Source of the DNA: Anaerolineae bacterium
GTDB taxonomy: Bacteria; Chloroflexota; Anaerolineae; UBA1429
DNA length: 44,831 nucleotides
Reading direction: 5' to 3'
Assembly (NCBI GenBank): GCA_007132185.1
Contig: SLPC01000228.1
Coordinates: forward strand, 1 to 44,831
Below the pieces are notes generated by a model. That model saw only the letters and a program-made list of their open reading frames with translations. It did not search any database and was not told where the DNA came from. The number at the start of each line of letters is the position of its first letter. Position 1 is the first letter of the stretch. Position numbers and translations under genes: made by a program. Below are positions 16,816-25,278 of this stretch, piece after piece.

Positions 16816-19110
16816 ATGATACAGCCTGAACCGCAACCCACTCACCCGCAGCGTCGCAGGTGGCGCCTGGATCATCTGGACCCCTACCTCCGGCAACTCA
16901 GGCCTGGACGCCGGGCCTGGCGCGGCGCGTTGTGGGGCTCACTCGCCTATGCCGTGGTCATCATCGGGCTGGCGGGATCGGCCCTGCTGACCACGGCAGG
17001 GGTGGCGGTGGATGTGCTGCTGGGTCTCGCCGCTGGCGCCCTGGTCACCGCCGCCCTGGTGGGACTCTCTTGCCTGATCCGCGTCCTGTTGCGGCCCATT
17101 CCGGCCATCAACCTGTGCGTGGGGCTGGCGCTCCTGCTTGTCCTGAGCCTGCTCCTGGCCCTGGGCGCCCTGCTCGGTGGGCCGATCGTGGCGCTGCTCG
17201 TGCTGCTGGTCGCCAGCCTCACCGGTGCGGGCGTGGCGACGCTGGCGGCGCGCCGACCGCGGTCGACTGTGCAGCGCGGCATCGCCATCGCCGGCGTCAT
17301 CGTGGGTCTCGCCGCTACACTCTATGGCGCCCTGTGGTTCGCCGGTGAGGGGTTCGAGCGGGAGCCACCCGTCAACGCGCTAGCTCTGGGCACGATGCCG
17401 CCGGCTACCCTCGCCGCGCCCGATCCATCGCTGCCGGGCCCGCATCCTGTGGCGATGCTGACCTATGGCAGCGGCACCGATCTCCGTCGCTCGGAATATG
17501 CCACCGACGTGGATCTCATCAGCCGTACGGTGGATGGCACGCCTTTTCTGGAGAGCTGGCGTGGCCTGCGCGCCACCCTGCGCGAGGCATACTGGGGGTT
17601 CGGCCCTGACGCACTGCCCCTCAATGCCCGGGTCTGGTATCCGGCGGACCTGATCGAGAATCCTGAGGTGCCGGTGCTGCCGCTGGTCCTGATGGTGCAT
17701 GGCAACGCCCTCATGGAAAAGCCCTCAGATGCGGGCTATGACTACCTGGGAGAGCTGTTCGCCAGCCGCGGCTATATCGCGCTCTCGATCGACGAGAACT
17801 TTTTGAACCTGTCACTGGCCCGGGGGCTGGACCTCCCCGACTCGACCGATGCCCGCGCCTGGCTGCTCCTGGAGCACCTGCGACTCTGGCAGGAGTGGCA
17901 TGCCTCACCCGACCATCTGTTCTCTGGCCGGGTGGACCTGGACCGCGTCGCGATGATCGGCCACTCTCGCGGCGGCGAGGCGGTGGCCGTTGCGGCTCTG
18001 TTCAACGGCTATACCCACTACCCAGACGATGCGACGGTGTCATTCGACTATGGTTTCGGCATCCGGGCTATAGCGGCCATCGCCCCGGTGGACGGCCAGT
18101 ATCAGCCCGCGGGTGCCGCAACGCCCCTGGAGAACCTGAACTATTTTGTCATCCACGGCGCACAGGATAATGACGTGCAGTCGTACATGGGCCTGGATCC
18201 CTACTATCGGCTGCGCTTTACCGATGAGAACGATTGGTTCAAGGCGGGGCTGTATGTCTATGGCGCCAACCATGGCCAGTTCAACACCGAGTGGGGGCGC
18301 TATGATGTGCCCGACGTCATGGGCGGGTTCCTCAATGTCCGCACGCTGATGCCCGCCGAGGAACAACGCCAATTGGCCCGTGTCTATCTGAGCGCCTTTG
18401 TCGAGGCCACGCTTGGTGGCTGCGACGAATACCGTGAGCTGTTCCGAGACCCACGCGCCGGGGCTGCCTGGCTGCCCGAAACGGTATACATGAGCCAATA
18501 CGCCGACAGCGACATCACCTGGATTGCCAACCACCAGGAGGACCTGAACCCGGGTACCACCACGCTTCCGGGTGGCAGCCAGCGTGGCGTCGATCTCCTG
18601 ATCTGGCGCCAACAGCCGTTGCGCCTGCGGTTGAGCCCCGCGGACACCCATGCCGTGCTTCTTGGCTGGGATCGTGCCCAGGGCCGGGACCCGCACTATC
18701 TGATCACCCTGCCCGACGATTGGCGCCCCGATCCCGACGGTGTGCTGACCCTTACCGTCGCCGAGGCCAATCAGCCGCTGCCTGTGCCAGACTCGGGCCA
18801 GCCGACCGAGGGGCGCGCTCCGCTGGATTTTACCATAGAGTTGGTGGATGGGGCCGGTCGCGTGGCAAGCCTGCCCCTGAGCGCGATTGCCCCTGTGCAG
18901 CCTCCCATCGAGGGGCCACGCCGCAAAGCACCCCTGTTCGATCTGCGACCTGCCTCCGAGCCGATCCCGCAAACCTATTGGCTCCCCATCGATCAGGTCG
19001 TGGCTGGCGCCCCAGAGTTCACCATGTCAGACATCGCCGAGATCCGCTTTCGCTTTGATCAGAGTCCAGCCGGCGTGATCTATCTCAACGATGTGGGGTT
19101 TGGGCGCTAG
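16816..19110 (+). CDS. Multi-pass membrane protein fused to an alpha/beta hydrolase
   Basis: A 764-residue protein. Residues about 34-175 hold five or six hydrophobic helices (LWGSLAYAVVIIGLAGSALL, INLCVGLALLLVLSLLLALG, GIAIAGVIVGLAATLYGALW). The rest is an alpha/beta hydrolase: oxyanion HGNAL around His295-Gly296, nucleophile Ser384 in GHSRGGE, and a later YGANHGQFN that may supply the catalytic His. The C-terminal 200 residues look like a beta-sandwich accessory domain. It would act on the outer face of the membrane as an esterase or lipase-like enzyme; the substrate is unknown. AGGAG lies about 13 nt before the ATG, rather far. Transcribed from the divergent region at 16721. Confidence 0.8.
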   Translation: MIQPEPQPTHPQRRRWRLDHLDPYLRQLRPGRRAWRGALWGSLAYAVVIIGLAGSALLTTAGVAVDVLLGLAAGALVTAALVGLSCLIRVLLRPIPAINLCVGLALLLVLSLLLALGALLGGPIVALLVLLVASLTGAGVATLAARRPRSTVQRGIAIAGVIVGLAATLYGALWFAGEGFEREPPVNALALGTMPPATLAAPDPSLPGPHPVAMLTYGSGTDLRRSEYATDVDLISRTVDGTPFLESWRGLRATLREAYWGFGPDALPLNARVWYPADLIENPEVPVLPLVLMVHGNALMEKPSDAGYDYLGELFASRGYIALSIDENFLNLSLARGLDLPDSTDARAWLLLEHLRLWQEWHASPDHLFSGRVDLDRVAMIGHSRGGEAVAVAALFNGYTHYPDDATVSFDYGFGIRAIAAIAPVDGQYQPAGAATPLENLNYFVIHGAQDNDVQSYMGLDPYYRLRFTDENDWFKAGLYVYGANHGQFNTEWGRYDVPDVMGGFLNVRTLMPAEEQRQLARVYLSAFVEATLGGCDEYRELFRDPRAGAAWLPETVYMSQYADSDITWIANHQEDLNPGTTTLPGGSQRGVDLLIWRQQPLRLRLSPADTHAVLLGWDRAQGRDPHYLITLPDDWRPDPDGVLTLTVAEANQPLPVPDSGQPTEGRAPLDFTIELVDGAGRVASLPLSAIAPVQPPIEGPRRKAPLFDLRPASEPIPQTYWLPIDQVVAGAPEFTMSDIAEIRFRFDQSPAGVIYLNDVGFGR

Positions 19111-19203
19111 CGGGACGGATGTGTCTCTGGCGAATCGCAGGCGCTGGTGCTATGCTTGTATCGCTGACAGCAGATGCCACCATTCACACAGGAGCAATCA
19201 TAG

Positions 19204-20334
19204 ATGAAGATCACGGCGGTGCGTGTGTTCCGTGTCGAGGGCGAGCTACGCGACGGCATGGCCCTGTTCGAGACCCCACGCCTGGGCCTGGCCCCCTTTG
19301 AGCGAACGCCCTACCGCGCGGCGTTTACCGAGATCGAAACCGACACCGGAATCACAGGCCTGTCCTATGGCGGGTCGCGCATGACGGCCGCCGTGGGCCA
19401 AGAGCTGATTGGAGAGGATCCACTGGCCGTCGAGTATCTCTGGCACAGGATGCACACCGGCACCTACATGCGGCAGGAGCGCATGTCGGCCATCTCGGTG
19501 CTGGACCTGGCCCTGTGGGACCTCATAGGCAAGGCGCGGGGAGAGCCCGTCTATCGGCTGTTGGGCGGCCCCGTGCAGCCCCGGGTGCACGCCTATGCCG
19601 GCATGTTGGGCTATTCCACCGAGCCCGAGCGGGCAGCCCAGGTCTCGGCCGAGACGGTGGCTCAGGGGTTCACCGCCCTCAAATGGTACCTCTCGTACAA
19701 TGCCAGCCATGGCGACGAGGGGCTCAACCGCAATGTGGCCCTCATCCGGGCGGTGCGCGAGGCGGTCGGCGAGGATGTGGACATCATGGTGGACTGGCTG
19801 CTCTCCGAGCCGACGGAGAACTCGCTGCTGTACGCCATCAAACTGGCCCGCCGCCTGGAGCCCTACCACCCCGCCTGGATCGAGGAGCCCCTGCCCTTTG
19901 ACGCCCAGGAAGCTCACGTGCGCCTATCGCGAGCGACCAGCATTCCGCTGGCCTATGGCGAGCATTTCCAAGGGCGCTGGCAGATCAAGCAGCTCTTGGA
20001 CCTGGGGGCCGCCAGCGTGCTGCAGCCCGATCCGATCAATGCGGGGGGCATCACCGAGATGCGCAAGATCATCTCACTGGCCTCGATCTATGGCGTGCCG
20101 GTGATCCCCCATGGCAACGAGTCGGGGCGCATGGCGATCCATCTGCAGATGGCGACCCCGGCCTACATGGCTCCCCTATGCGAGTGGGGCGTCAAGCTCA
20201 ACGCCAATGCGCAGCATTTCTACACCGATTTCTATGCGCCCCAGAACGGTTACTTTGCGCCGCCAGAGGGAGACGGTTTCGGCTTTGCTCTGGACGAGGC
20301 CAAGATCAAGCAGCGCACCGAGGTCACGCCCTAG
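19204..20334 (+). CDS. Enolase-superfamily enzyme (mandelate racemase/muconate lactonizing type)
   Basis: A 376-residue protein with the two-domain layout of the superfamily: an N-terminal capping domain (ITAVRVFRVEGELRDGM) and a barrel with metal ligands Asp197 (IMVDW), Glu227 (WIEEP) and Glu253 (YGEHF). Lys160 in LKWYL and His303 in IPHGNESG are probable acid/base residues. Members dehydrate sugar acids or racemise hydroxy acids after abstracting an alpha proton from a carboxylate. The His at the seventh-eighth strand region is typical of sugar-acid dehydratases, but the substrate cannot be fixed. CAGGAG precedes the ATG by 9 nt. A radical SAM gene follows 23 nt downstream. Confidence 0.88.
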   Translation: MKITAVRVFRVEGELRDGMALFETPRLGLAPFERTPYRAAFTEIETDTGITGLSYGGSRMTAAVGQELIGEDPLAVEYLWHRMHTGTYMRQERMSAISVLDLALWDLIGKARGEPVYRLLGGPVQPRVHAYAGMLGYSTEPERAAQVSAETVAQGFTALKWYLSYNASHGDEGLNRNVALIRAVREAVGEDVDIMVDWLLSEPTENSLLYAIKLARRLEPYHPAWIEEPLPFDAQEAHVRLSRATSIPLAYGEHFQGRWQIKQLLDLGAASVLQPDPINAGGITEMRKIISLASIYGVPVIPHGNESGRMAIHLQMATPAYMAPLCEWGVKLNANAQHFYTDFYAPQNGYFAPPEGDGFGFALDEAKIKQRTEVTP

Positions 20335-20357
20335 CCGCGGGGAGGGTGAAGCGCACC

Positions 20358-21233
20358 ATGGCCGTGCACGAGATCCAGGCCAAAACGATGTTGTCGCATC
20401 ATACAAGGCCAGACCCCTGGTTTGGCCTCAAGTATACGTTCAACATCTATCGGGGCTGCCAGCATCGCTGCATCTACTGCGACTCGCGCAGCGCCTGCTA
20501 TGGCATCGAGGATTTCGACGACATCCTGGTCAAGGTGAACGCCATCGAGCGCCTGGCCGACGAACTGCCGCGCAAGCGCGTCAGGGGCCTGGTGGGCACC
20601 GGCTCCATGAGTGACCCCTACGGCCCTATCGAGGCGCACTATGGCCTTACCCGTCAGGCGCTGGAGCTGCTCGTGCACCATCGCTATCCCCTGCACCTGA
20701 TCACCAAGAGCGACCTGGTGCTGCGCGACGTCGACCTGCTAGCCCGCCTCGCCGATGTGGCCGCCTATGTCTCATTCACCGTCACCACCGCTGACGACGA
20801 TCTGGCGGCGCAACTGGAGCCCGGCGCGCCGTCGCCGACGCAGCGCTATGCGGCGATGACGGCCCTGGCCGCTGTGGGCGTCAAGGTGGGCGTCACGATG
20901 ATGCCGATTCTGCCCTTTATCGAGGATACGGTCGAGAACGTCACCGCCGTGGTCGCGTCGGCGATGTCCGCCGGCGCCACCTATGTGCTGCCCGGGTTCG
21001 GGATGACCCTGCGTGATCGCCAGCGCGATTATTACTATGCCCAGCTTGACCTGCTTTTTCCCGGGCTGCGCCGCCGCTATGAGCAGCGCTACGGCGACCG
21101 CTACGAGGCGGCGTGCCCCAATGCGGGTGTCCTGCAGGCAGGCTTTGATGCGCTGGTCAAGCGGCATGGCCTGCAAACCCGCGTGCCCCCCTACAAGCAG
21201 CCACCTCGCGGCGAACAGCCTCGCCTGCTCTAG
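20358..21233 (+). CDS. Radical SAM protein of the spore photoproduct lyase-like (SPL/Rv2578c) family
   Basis: A 291-residue protein with the cluster motif CQHRCIYC (Cys34, Cys38, Cys41), the spacing C-x3-C-x2-C that binds a [4Fe-4S] and S-adenosylmethionine. The preceding YTFNIYRGC, the GTGSMSDPYGPIE block and PLHLITKSDLVLRD are typical of the SPL-like radical SAM proteins found widely outside spore formers, whose reaction is unknown; they are not true spore photoproduct lyases. The first Met at 20358 is chosen; a GGAGG lies 12 nt upstream, and an in-frame GTG at 20346 abuts that site. It probably shares a transcript with the enolase-superfamily gene. Confidence 0.85.
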   Translation: MAVHEIQAKTMLSHHTRPDPWFGLKYTFNIYRGCQHRCIYCDSRSACYGIEDFDDILVKVNAIERLADELPRKRVRGLVGTGSMSDPYGPIEAHYGLTRQALELLVHHRYPLHLITKSDLVLRDVDLLARLADVAAYVSFTVTTADDDLAAQLEPGAPSPTQRYAAMTALAAVGVKVGVTMMPILPFIEDTVENVTAVVASAMSAGATYVLPGFGMTLRDRQRDYYYAQLDLLFPGLRRRYEQRYGDRYEAACPNAGVLQAGFDALVKRHGLQTRVPPYKQPPRGEQPRLL

Positions 21234-21270
21234 CGTCGGTCGCTACAAGGAACAAGTGTCGTCCTCGCTA

Positions 21271-21289
21271 TATACCCCTCTTGGGTATA
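21271..21289. promoter_or_regulatory. CsoR-like metal operator (TATACCC-N5-GGGTATA)
   Basis: A perfect 7-bp inverted repeat, 21271-21277 and 21283-21289, just upstream of the -35 box of the CDF transporter gene. Operators of CsoR-type copper sensors have this T-A-C-C-C/G-G-G-T-A form. A further GGGTATA half site lies at 21326-21332 right after the -10 box. Confidence 0.5.
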
Positions 21290-21294
21290 GTACC

Positions 21295-21323
21295 TTGCGA
21301 CAGACAGCCTCGAATGGTATAAT
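21295..21323 (+). promoter_or_regulatory. Strong sigma-70 promoter of the CDF transporter gene
   Basis: TTGCGA (21295-21300), 17-nt spacer, perfect TATAAT (21318-21323), about 31 nt before the GTG start at 21355. Confidence 0.75.
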
Positions 21324-21354
21324 ATGGGTATAGTCTGTATGAGGGAGAGGAACA

Positions 21355-22305
21355 GTGGCACATCATCACAGCCATGGCCATGGTCCTAACCATGGTCCCC
21401 GTGACGATTCGACGGGCAACCTGAAGGTTGCCCTGTTTCTGAACGCAGGGTTTGCCATTTTCGAGCTGATCGGTGGCTTGTGGACCGGCAGCCTGGCGAT
21501 TTTGGCCGACGCACTGCACGATCTCGGCGACAGCGTCTCCCTGGGTCTGGCCTGGTATCTGCAGCGACTGAGTGGGCGCAGCGCAGACACTCGCTTCTCG
21601 TACGGCTACCGTCGCTTTTCGCTCTTGGGCGCCCTGCTCAACACCGCCATCCTGGTGGGCGGTAGCATCATCATCATGAGCGAAGCTATCCCCCGGATGT
21701 TCGAGCCGGGAACGCCCATGGCCGAGGGCATGCTCATACTGGCGGTGGTGGGCATCAGCGTCAACGCGGCGGCGGCCCTTCGTCTGAGCCGCGACAACAG
21801 CCTGAACGCTCGGGCCGTCACGCTGCATCTGATGCAGGATATCCTGGGCTGGCTGGGCGTGTTCGTAGTCGGTATCATTCTGCTCTTTCGGGATCTGCCC
21901 TTCCTGGATCCCCTTCTCTCCGTGGTCATCAGCCTCTGGGTACTCTATAACGCCCTGCGTGGCTTGCGGCAGGCCGCGGGCCTGTTTCTGCAGGCCGTCC
22001 CCGAAGGGATCGATCTGGAAGGCATCGAGTCGCGCCTGGCCCGGATCGAGGGCGTGCTCTCGGTGCACAGCACCCACATTTGGTCGATGGATGGCGTACG
22101 GCACGTCCTCTCCACGCACCTGGTGGTCCCCGAGGATGCCGACACCCAGGATCTGTTCGAGATCAAATGTGCGGCGCGAGAGGCCATCGACGACCCCGCC
22201 ATCGAGCACACCACGGTCGAGATCGAGTTTGTGGGCGAGGTCTGCGGGCTCAGAGAGACCGGCGGGCTCCGAGAGACCGATAGCCTGCGCGAACCGGCTG
22301 AGTGA
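21355..22305 (+). CDS. Cation diffusion facilitator (CDF) metal exporter
   Basis: A 316-residue membrane transporter that exports zinc or another divalent metal in exchange for protons. The His-rich N-terminus (HHHSHGHGPNH) is typical of zinc CDFs. Transmembrane helix 2 has ALHDLGD (His55, Asp56, Asp59) and helix 5 has HLMQD, the H/D-x3-D sites for transport. The C-terminal cytoplasmic domain holds HIWSMDG and HLVV, as in the regulatory ferredoxin-like fold. Translation starts at GTG 21355 behind AGGGAGAGG. The tail has three copies of an 18-bp repeat. A CsoR-like operator overlaps the promoter region, suggesting metal control. A small membrane protein follows 8 nt downstream. Confidence 0.92.
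   Translation: MAHHHSHGHGPNHGPRDDSTGNLKVALFLNAGFAIFELIGGLWTGSLAILADALHDLGDSVSLGLAWYLQRLSGRSADTRFSYGYRRFSLLGALLNTAILVGGSIIIMSEAIPRMFEPGTPMAEGMLILAVVGISVNAAAALRLSRDNSLNARAVTLHLMQDILGWLGVFVVGIILLFRDLPFLDPLLSVVISLWVLYNALRGLRQAAGLFLQAVPEGIDLEGIESRLARIEGVLSVHSTHIWSMDGVRHVLSTHLVVPEDADTQDLFEIKCAAREAIDDPAIEHTTVEIEFVGEVCGLRETGGLRETDSLREPAE
22246..22299 (+). repeat. Three 18-bp tandem units encoding the C-terminal tail of the CDF exporter
   Basis: Units 22246-22263, 22264-22281 and 22282-22299 encode GLRETG, GLRETD and SLREPA. The first two differ at only three bases. This adds a charged tail beyond the usual CDF end. Confidence 0.7.
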
Positions 22306-22313
22306 CCTGATCC

Positions 22314-22550
22314 GTGGGCGATCGACGTGGCCATTCCACCGATCGTCGCCGCCATGCCGCCGACACCGAGCGCAATCTGGTTCTGGGCGGATTCGGGCTG
22401 GCGCTCCTGGTGGGCGGCTTGCTCATCTGGCGCTTTTGGGGCGCTGGCGCTGCCGCCCTGGGCCTGTTCTGCATGGGGAGCATCCTCACCCTATTTGGGC
22501 TCCTCTGGCTGATCCTGTGGATCATGGAGCAACTGGGCGGTGCCTCATAG
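22314..22550 (+). CDS. Small two-helix membrane protein, unknown
   Basis: A 78-residue protein with a charged Arg/His/Asp N-terminus (about 20 residues) and two hydrophobic helices, about 23-40 (LVLGGFGLALLVGGLLIW) and 45-72. The GTG at 22314, 8 nt after the CDF stop codon, is the first start in frame; no clear ribosome site precedes it, so translation may be coupled to the CDF gene or begin further in. I recognise no family. Confidence 0.5.
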   Translation: MGDRRGHSTDRRRHAADTERNLVLGGFGLALLVGGLLIWRFWGAGAAALGLFCMGSILTLFGLLWLILWIMEQLGGAS

Positions 22551-22581
22551 AGCGCCCTGCCCCAATGCATCGGCGTGAGCC

Positions 22582-22609
22582 TTGACGCCGGCGAGATGCG
22601 CCTTATGAT
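22582..22609 (+). promoter_or_regulatory. Sigma-70 promoter of the URO-D-like operon
   Basis: TTGACG (22582-22587), 16-nt spacer, TATGAT (22604-22609), about 50 nt before the ATG at 22659. Confidence 0.65.
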
Positions 22610-22658
22610 ACAAAGTGCCATGCGCTCAGCCACCGTCCGGATGGGAGGGAGCATCTTG

Positions 22659-23753
22659 ATGAACCATCGCGAGCGCCTGCTCCGTGTCTTTCAGTTCGAG
22701 GATCCCGATCGTGTTCCTCGCTACGCCGGTTTGGCGCCCGCTGTCGTCGAGACCTTTCAGCGCAAGACCGGCCACACCGAACCGGCGCGCTACTGGGACT
22801 GGGACATTGCTCAGGTAGCCTTTTTGCCGCCGGACCCCCTGCCAGACCTGGAAGCTCGCTTTGGCCACTATTTCTCCGGCATCCAGTTCGAGTGGCTACT
22901 GTCGTGGGAACATCGGGATTTCCCGCCCGAGTGGGGCGTCGCCACTCGCCCTGCGCACCTGTACCACCTGAGCGCCCCCGTCGCTCCTTTGCGCGGGCTG
23001 CGCGCCATAGCCGAGCTTGAGGAGTATCCCTGGCCCGACTATATGGCCGAATGGCAGCATGATCATCTGGAGCGTGAGGTCGAGCGGCTACACGATGCGG
23101 GCTATTTCGTGGATGCCCACATCGGCTGGATCTATCAGACCGCGTGGAGCCTGCGCACCCAGGTTGGCCTGTTCGAGGATATGTACGATCATCCCGACCT
23201 GGCAGACGCCCTATTGCAGCGCATCACCGAGATCCGCGTGGCGCAGGCCGTACGTCTGGCCGCCGCGGGCGTTGACAGCATCTCGCTCAACGATGATATC
23301 GGCAGCCAGCGAGGGATGATCCTCAGCCCACGCATGTGGAAGCGCTGGCTGCAGCCCCGTATGATGGACGTCATCGATGCCGTGCGCCACGTCAACCCCC
23401 AGATCCTGTTTCGTTATCATTCGGACGGCAACTACTATGACGTGATTCCGGCCCTCATTGACATGGGGGTGTCGTCCCTGCGCACGGTCCAGCCCGAGGC
23501 CATGGATGTCTTTGCGATCAAGCACCGCTTTGGGCGCAACATCGTTCTGGAGGGCACCATCGGCCTGCAGAGGGAGCTGATGCACGGCGCCCCCGACGAG
23601 GTGCGCAACATGATCCGCACCCAGTGTGAGGGACTGAAGCAAGATGGTGGTTGGATCGCCGCCCCGGGCAACACGGTGACGCCCGACGTGCCCTGGGAGA
23701 ACCTCTCGGCCATGTTCGAGGCGCTCGACCAATATGGCCGATACGAACCATGA
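22659..23753 (+). CDS. Uroporphyrinogen decarboxylase (URO-D) family protein
   Basis: A 364-residue protein of the URO-D/cobalamin methyltransferase superfamily (a TIM barrel). It opens MNHRERLLRVFQFEDPDRVP, the usual start of the catabolic branch in which homologues carry methyl groups to cobalamin or act on methoxylated compounds, rather than that of HemE. Further blocks are SLNDDIGSQRGMILSPRMW, ILFRYHSDGNYYDVIPALIDMG and VLEGTIGLQREL, where His/Asp/Glu residues could bind zinc. GGGAGGGAG lies about 9 nt before ATG 22659; upstream in-frame starts fall inside the promoter. The Zn dehydrogenase follows 10 nt later. Substrate is not known; heme synthesis is unlikely given the neighbours. Confidence 0.85.
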   Translation: MNHRERLLRVFQFEDPDRVPRYAGLAPAVVETFQRKTGHTEPARYWDWDIAQVAFLPPDPLPDLEARFGHYFSGIQFEWLLSWEHRDFPPEWGVATRPAHLYHLSAPVAPLRGLRAIAELEEYPWPDYMAEWQHDHLEREVERLHDAGYFVDAHIGWIYQTAWSLRTQVGLFEDMYDHPDLADALLQRITEIRVAQAVRLAAAGVDSISLNDDIGSQRGMILSPRMWKRWLQPRMMDVIDAVRHVNPQILFRYHSDGNYYDVIPALIDMGVSSLRTVQPEAMDVFAIKHRFGRNIVLEGTIGLQRELMHGAPDEVRNMIRTQCEGLKQDGGWIAAPGNTVTPDVPWENLSAMFEALDQYGRYEP

Positions 23754-23763
23754 GGGAAACGCC

Positions 23764-24807
23764 ATGAGAGCACTGGTCAAGTCCGCCCGCGGTCCAGGGC
23801 ATGTCCATGTCCGTGATATGCCCGTGCGCTCACCGGGGCATGATGAGCTGCTGATCAAGATCAAGTACTGTGGCATCTGCGGCACCGACCTGCACATCGC
23901 ACAGGACGAGTTCCCCAACGATCCCCCCGTGATCATGGGGCACGAGTATTGCGGCGCCATCGTCGAGGTGGGTGAGGGCGTGCAGGATCGCTGGTCTGTG
24001 GGGCAGCGGGTCGTGGGCGAGCTGCATACAGGCGCCTGCGGTGAATGCGAGCTTTGCCAGGCGGGCAAGCCGCACATCTGCGATGCCAAGCTGGCCCTGG
24101 GCTCGCGCCATGACGGCGCCTTTGCCGAGTATCTCACGCTGCCGGCCTGGCTCGCCCACCCGATCCCCGATGGTGTGCCCTGGGAGGTAGCCGGCGTCAC
24201 CGAGCCCTTTGCCATCGCCGCCCACTGCCTGGCCGAGCGGGGTCAGGTCGACCACCCCAGAAGCATCCTGATCAGCGGCGTTGCCACCATGGGGCTCATG
24301 TCGACGCTCTGGGCCGGGCGCCTGGGGGCTGAGGACATTATCGTCTCTGGCACCGACCTGGATCAAGCCGAGCGCTTTTCCCTGGCAAAGGCTATGGGCG
24401 CCAACCGCTTGGTGAACGTCCAGCATGGGGATCTAGCCGAGGTGGTGATGGATCGCACCCAGGGCTACGGCGTCGATGTGTGGGTCGAATGCTCCGGGGC
24501 CACAGCGGCGATCAACAGCGGCCTGGAGCTCGTCAAAAAGACGGGCAAACTGATCATGATCGGGCTCACGGGGCCAGAAACTGTCCACGTGCCCTGGAAT
24601 ACGCTCTTGTACCGCGAGATCGATGCCTATGGCTGCTTTAGCTCGCCGCCCAGCAGTTGGGAGCTGGCACTCGCCGCCGAGGTGGAGGAGGCCGATAGGC
24701 TGCGCAAGCTCGTAACCGCCATCCTGCCGCTGGAAGCCTGGGAGGAGGGATTCGAGATGCTGCGTCGCGGCCAGGGCGTCAAGATCCTGCTGGACTTGGA
24801 GGGCTAG
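23764..24807 (+). CDS. Zinc-dependent medium-chain alcohol/polyol dehydrogenase
   Basis: A 347-residue MDR enzyme oxidising an alcohol or polyol with NAD(P). Catalytic zinc ligands are in CGICGTD (Cys39) and MGHEYCG (His60, Glu61); the structural zinc loop has Cys92, Cys95, Cys98 and Cys106. The nucleotide fold lies around ILISGVATMGLM, an unusual variant of the G-x-G-x-x-G motif (G-V-A-T-M-G), so cofactor binding deserves a check. Closest in style to threonine/sorbitol dehydrogenase-like proteins. GAGGG precedes ATG 23764, 10 nt after the URO-D stop. The VOC gene starts directly at its stop codon. Confidence 0.88.
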   Translation: MRALVKSARGPGHVHVRDMPVRSPGHDELLIKIKYCGICGTDLHIAQDEFPNDPPVIMGHEYCGAIVEVGEGVQDRWSVGQRVVGELHTGACGECELCQAGKPHICDAKLALGSRHDGAFAEYLTLPAWLAHPIPDGVPWEVAGVTEPFAIAAHCLAERGQVDHPRSILISGVATMGLMSTLWAGRLGAEDIIVSGTDLDQAERFSLAKAMGANRLVNVQHGDLAEVVMDRTQGYGVDVWVECSGATAAINSGLELVKKTGKLIMIGLTGPETVHVPWNTLLYREIDAYGCFSSPPSSWELALAAEVEEADRLRKLVTAILPLEAWEEGFEMLRRGQGVKILLDLEG

Positions 24808-25245
24808 ATGTTTCGGCGCATGGATCACGTGGCGCTCAGTGTGCAGGATATGGAGAGCGCCATCACGTTCTACTGTGACCTGATCGGCTTTGAGAAGGTG
24901 TTCGACCGTACATTCGACGAGCCCATGGCGCGACTGATCGGCGAGCCGGGCACGGCGGTGCGCATCGTGCACCTGCGCTTGGGCGAGGCGGTGCTGGAGC
25001 TGTTCGACTATCAGCACCCACCCGGACGCCCGCGCCGCCCCGATGCGCGTCAGTCCGATTTCGGCCTCACCCATATCGGCTTTATGGTCGACGATTTTAC
25101 CGCCACGCTAGAGCATCTGCAAAGTCAGGGCGTGACACTGGTGGGCGAACCGGTCGAGATCCGCCCGGGCGTGCACGTGGCCTACTTTTATGGCGTCGAG
25201 GGAGAGGTGTGCGAGATTCGCGAGATTCTGCCCGAGGCACAGTAG
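24808..25245 (+). CDS. VOC-superfamily (glyoxalase/methylmalonyl-CoA epimerase-like) protein
   Basis: A 145-residue metal-binding two-module VOC protein. MDHVALSVQDMESAITFYCD and LTHIGFMVDDFTATLEHLQ are the first strands of the two beta-alpha-beta-beta-beta modules; His7, Glu53-like and His74-like positions plus the late YGVEGEVCEIRE (final Glu ligand) outline the metal site. The ATG immediately follows the stop of the dehydrogenase gene, with the GGAGGG site inside that gene, so translation is coupled. It may be a lyase, epimerase or dioxygenase acting on the product of the dehydrogenase; the reaction is unknown. Confidence 0.82.
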   Translation: MFRRMDHVALSVQDMESAITFYCDLIGFEKVFDRTFDEPMARLIGEPGTAVRIVHLRLGEAVLELFDYQHPPGRPRRPDARQSDFGLTHIGFMVDDFTATLEHLQSQGVTLVGEPVEIRPGVHVAYFYGVEGEVCEIREILPEAQ

Positions 25246-25278
25246 CCCAGGCTGACACCCGCCTCAGCGAGGAGAGAC

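Noticed and set aside
20346-20357. GTG 20346 as start of the radical SAM gene
   Set aside because: It directly abuts the only GGAGG site, leaving no spacing; ATG 20358 is preferred.
21268-22209. 313-codon minus-strand open frame opposite the CDF gene
   Set aside because: The CDF motifs and promoter on the plus strand are decisive; the frame is a shadow.
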